Assembly (NCBI GenBank): GCA_031266155.1
Contig: JAISBO010000075.1
Location: 1 to 6,575, forward strand
Length of the DNA: 6,575 nucleotides
Origin: Puniceicoccales bacterium
GTDB lineage: Bacteria > Verrucomicrobiota > Verrucomicrobiia > Opitutales > JAIRKQ01
Direction: 5' to 3'
Part shown: piece by piece, positions 6,124 through 6,575 of the stretch
Position numbering within the stretch: position 1 is the first letter of the stretch
Layout of the letters: each line of letters begins with the position of its first letter
Made by a program: the position numbers and the translations under genes
Notes under the pieces: generated by a model
Database searches by the model: none
What the model saw: the letters and a program-made list of their open reading frames with translations, nothing else
Told to the model about the DNA's origin: nothing

Positions 6124-6575
6124 ATGCAAACCCACGACCTCATCGCATATGCCAAGGCTCAAATTGCCGATTGTAAAGGTTTTGAAGCTGCCAATGGGAT
6201 TTTGGAACTTTTGAATAAAAAAAACAGTGGAGAAGTTGTTTGCATCGCGTGTTCGGGGGGCAGTGATTCCATATTTCTGGTAAAATATATTTTTGGAAAA
6301 TTTCCCAATTTAAAAACTCGTTTGGTCATTTTGCATTTCAACCATAATTTGCGCGGTCAGGATTCCGATGAAGATGAACAATTTGTAAAAACATTGGCAA
6401 AGGACTGGGGTATGGCATTTTATTCGGAAAAGTTGGTGGACAGACCGGCAAATGTTAGCGAAGATCACTTGCGTCGCCTGCGGAATGAATTTTTTGAGCG
6501 TGCGCTCGAAAAATTTAATTCCAAAGTGCTAGTTCTCGGACATCAAAAAAATGACATAGCCGAAACGCTACTAAT
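6124..6575 (+). CDS. tilS: tRNA(Ile)-lysidine synthase TilS, N-terminal part (cut by window end)
   Basis: TilS ligates lysine to the wobble cytidine of the CAU-anticodon tRNA-Ile, using ATP, so that it reads AUA instead of AUG; it is normally essential. The 150 codons seen start at the ATG at 6124 (MQTHDLIAYAKAQ) and stay open to the window edge. The N-type ATP-pyrophosphatase P-loop SGGSDS is at 44-49, preceded by VVCIAC. HFNHNLRG (71-78) matches the usual H-x-N-H-x-L-R-G block and LRRLRNEFF the conserved helix. GHQKNDIAET (139-148) corresponds to the family's GHHxDDxxET block with changes. The N-terminus before the P-loop is rather long for TilS. The C-terminal tRNA-binding domains lie outside the window. 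The start is 7 nt after the dapL stop, without a visible Shine-Dalgarno motif. Confidence 0.93.
   Translation, partial: MQTHDLIAYAKAQIADCKGFEAANGILELLNKKNSGEVVCIACSGGSDSIFLVKYIFGKFPNLKTRLVILHFNHNLRGQDSDEDEQFVKTLAKDWGMAFYSEKLVDRPANVSEDHLRRLRNEFFERALEKFNSKVLVLGHQKNDIAETLL

Overview
The window reads as ordinary chromosomal housekeeping DNA from a Gram-negative bacterium. LpxA points to a lipid A outer membrane. The aminotransferase gene resembles LL-diaminopimelate aminotransferase (DapL), a one-step route to meso-diaminopimelate/lysine known from Chlamydiae, Verrucomicrobiota and a few other lineages. Together these suggest a member of the PVC group, perhaps Verrucomicrobiota, but this is an inference from gene content and remembered family features, not a placement. 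The DNA is moderately AT-leaning, with many A and T runs.

Layout. Positions 1-73 hold a degenerate 12-bp tandem repeat. It may be the last codons of a rightward gene that ends at 39 with a QYPG-repeat tail. Positions 74-201 hold nothing I can name. From 4835 down to 202 five genes run leftward in the order nth, acpS, ffh, lpxA, rarA (DNA base-excision repair, acyl-carrier-protein activation, signal recognition particle GTPase, first step of lipid A synthesis, replication-fork AAA+ ATPase). They are tightly packed: about 58 nt between nth and acpS, 4 nt between acpS and ffh, 50 nt between ffh and lpxA, and a 14-nt overlap between lpxA and rarA. This looks like one transcription unit or a few coupled ones. 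From 4854 rightward lie dapL and, 7 nt after its stop, tilS (tRNA-Ile lysidine synthase), which is cut by the window end.

How they fit together. AcpS makes holo-ACP, and acyl-ACP is the acyl donor used by LpxA. Ffh supports insertion of membrane proteins. RarA and Nth act in genome maintenance. DapL supplies peptidoglycan/lysine precursor, and TilS modifies the tRNA that reads AUA. No gene-free stretch exceeds 300 bases; the only sizeable one is 40-201.

I found no new multi-gene system, mobile element, CRISPR array or RNA gene. The points worth a second look are at residue or start-site level: an Ffh with altered signature residues in both the GTPase loop and the SRP-RNA-binding motif, an Nth lacking the standard four-cysteine iron-sulfur pattern, a divergent LpxA, a divergent nth/dapL pair with only 18 nt between start codons, a general absence of Shine-Dalgarno motifs, and the frame-breaking tandem repeat at the left edge.
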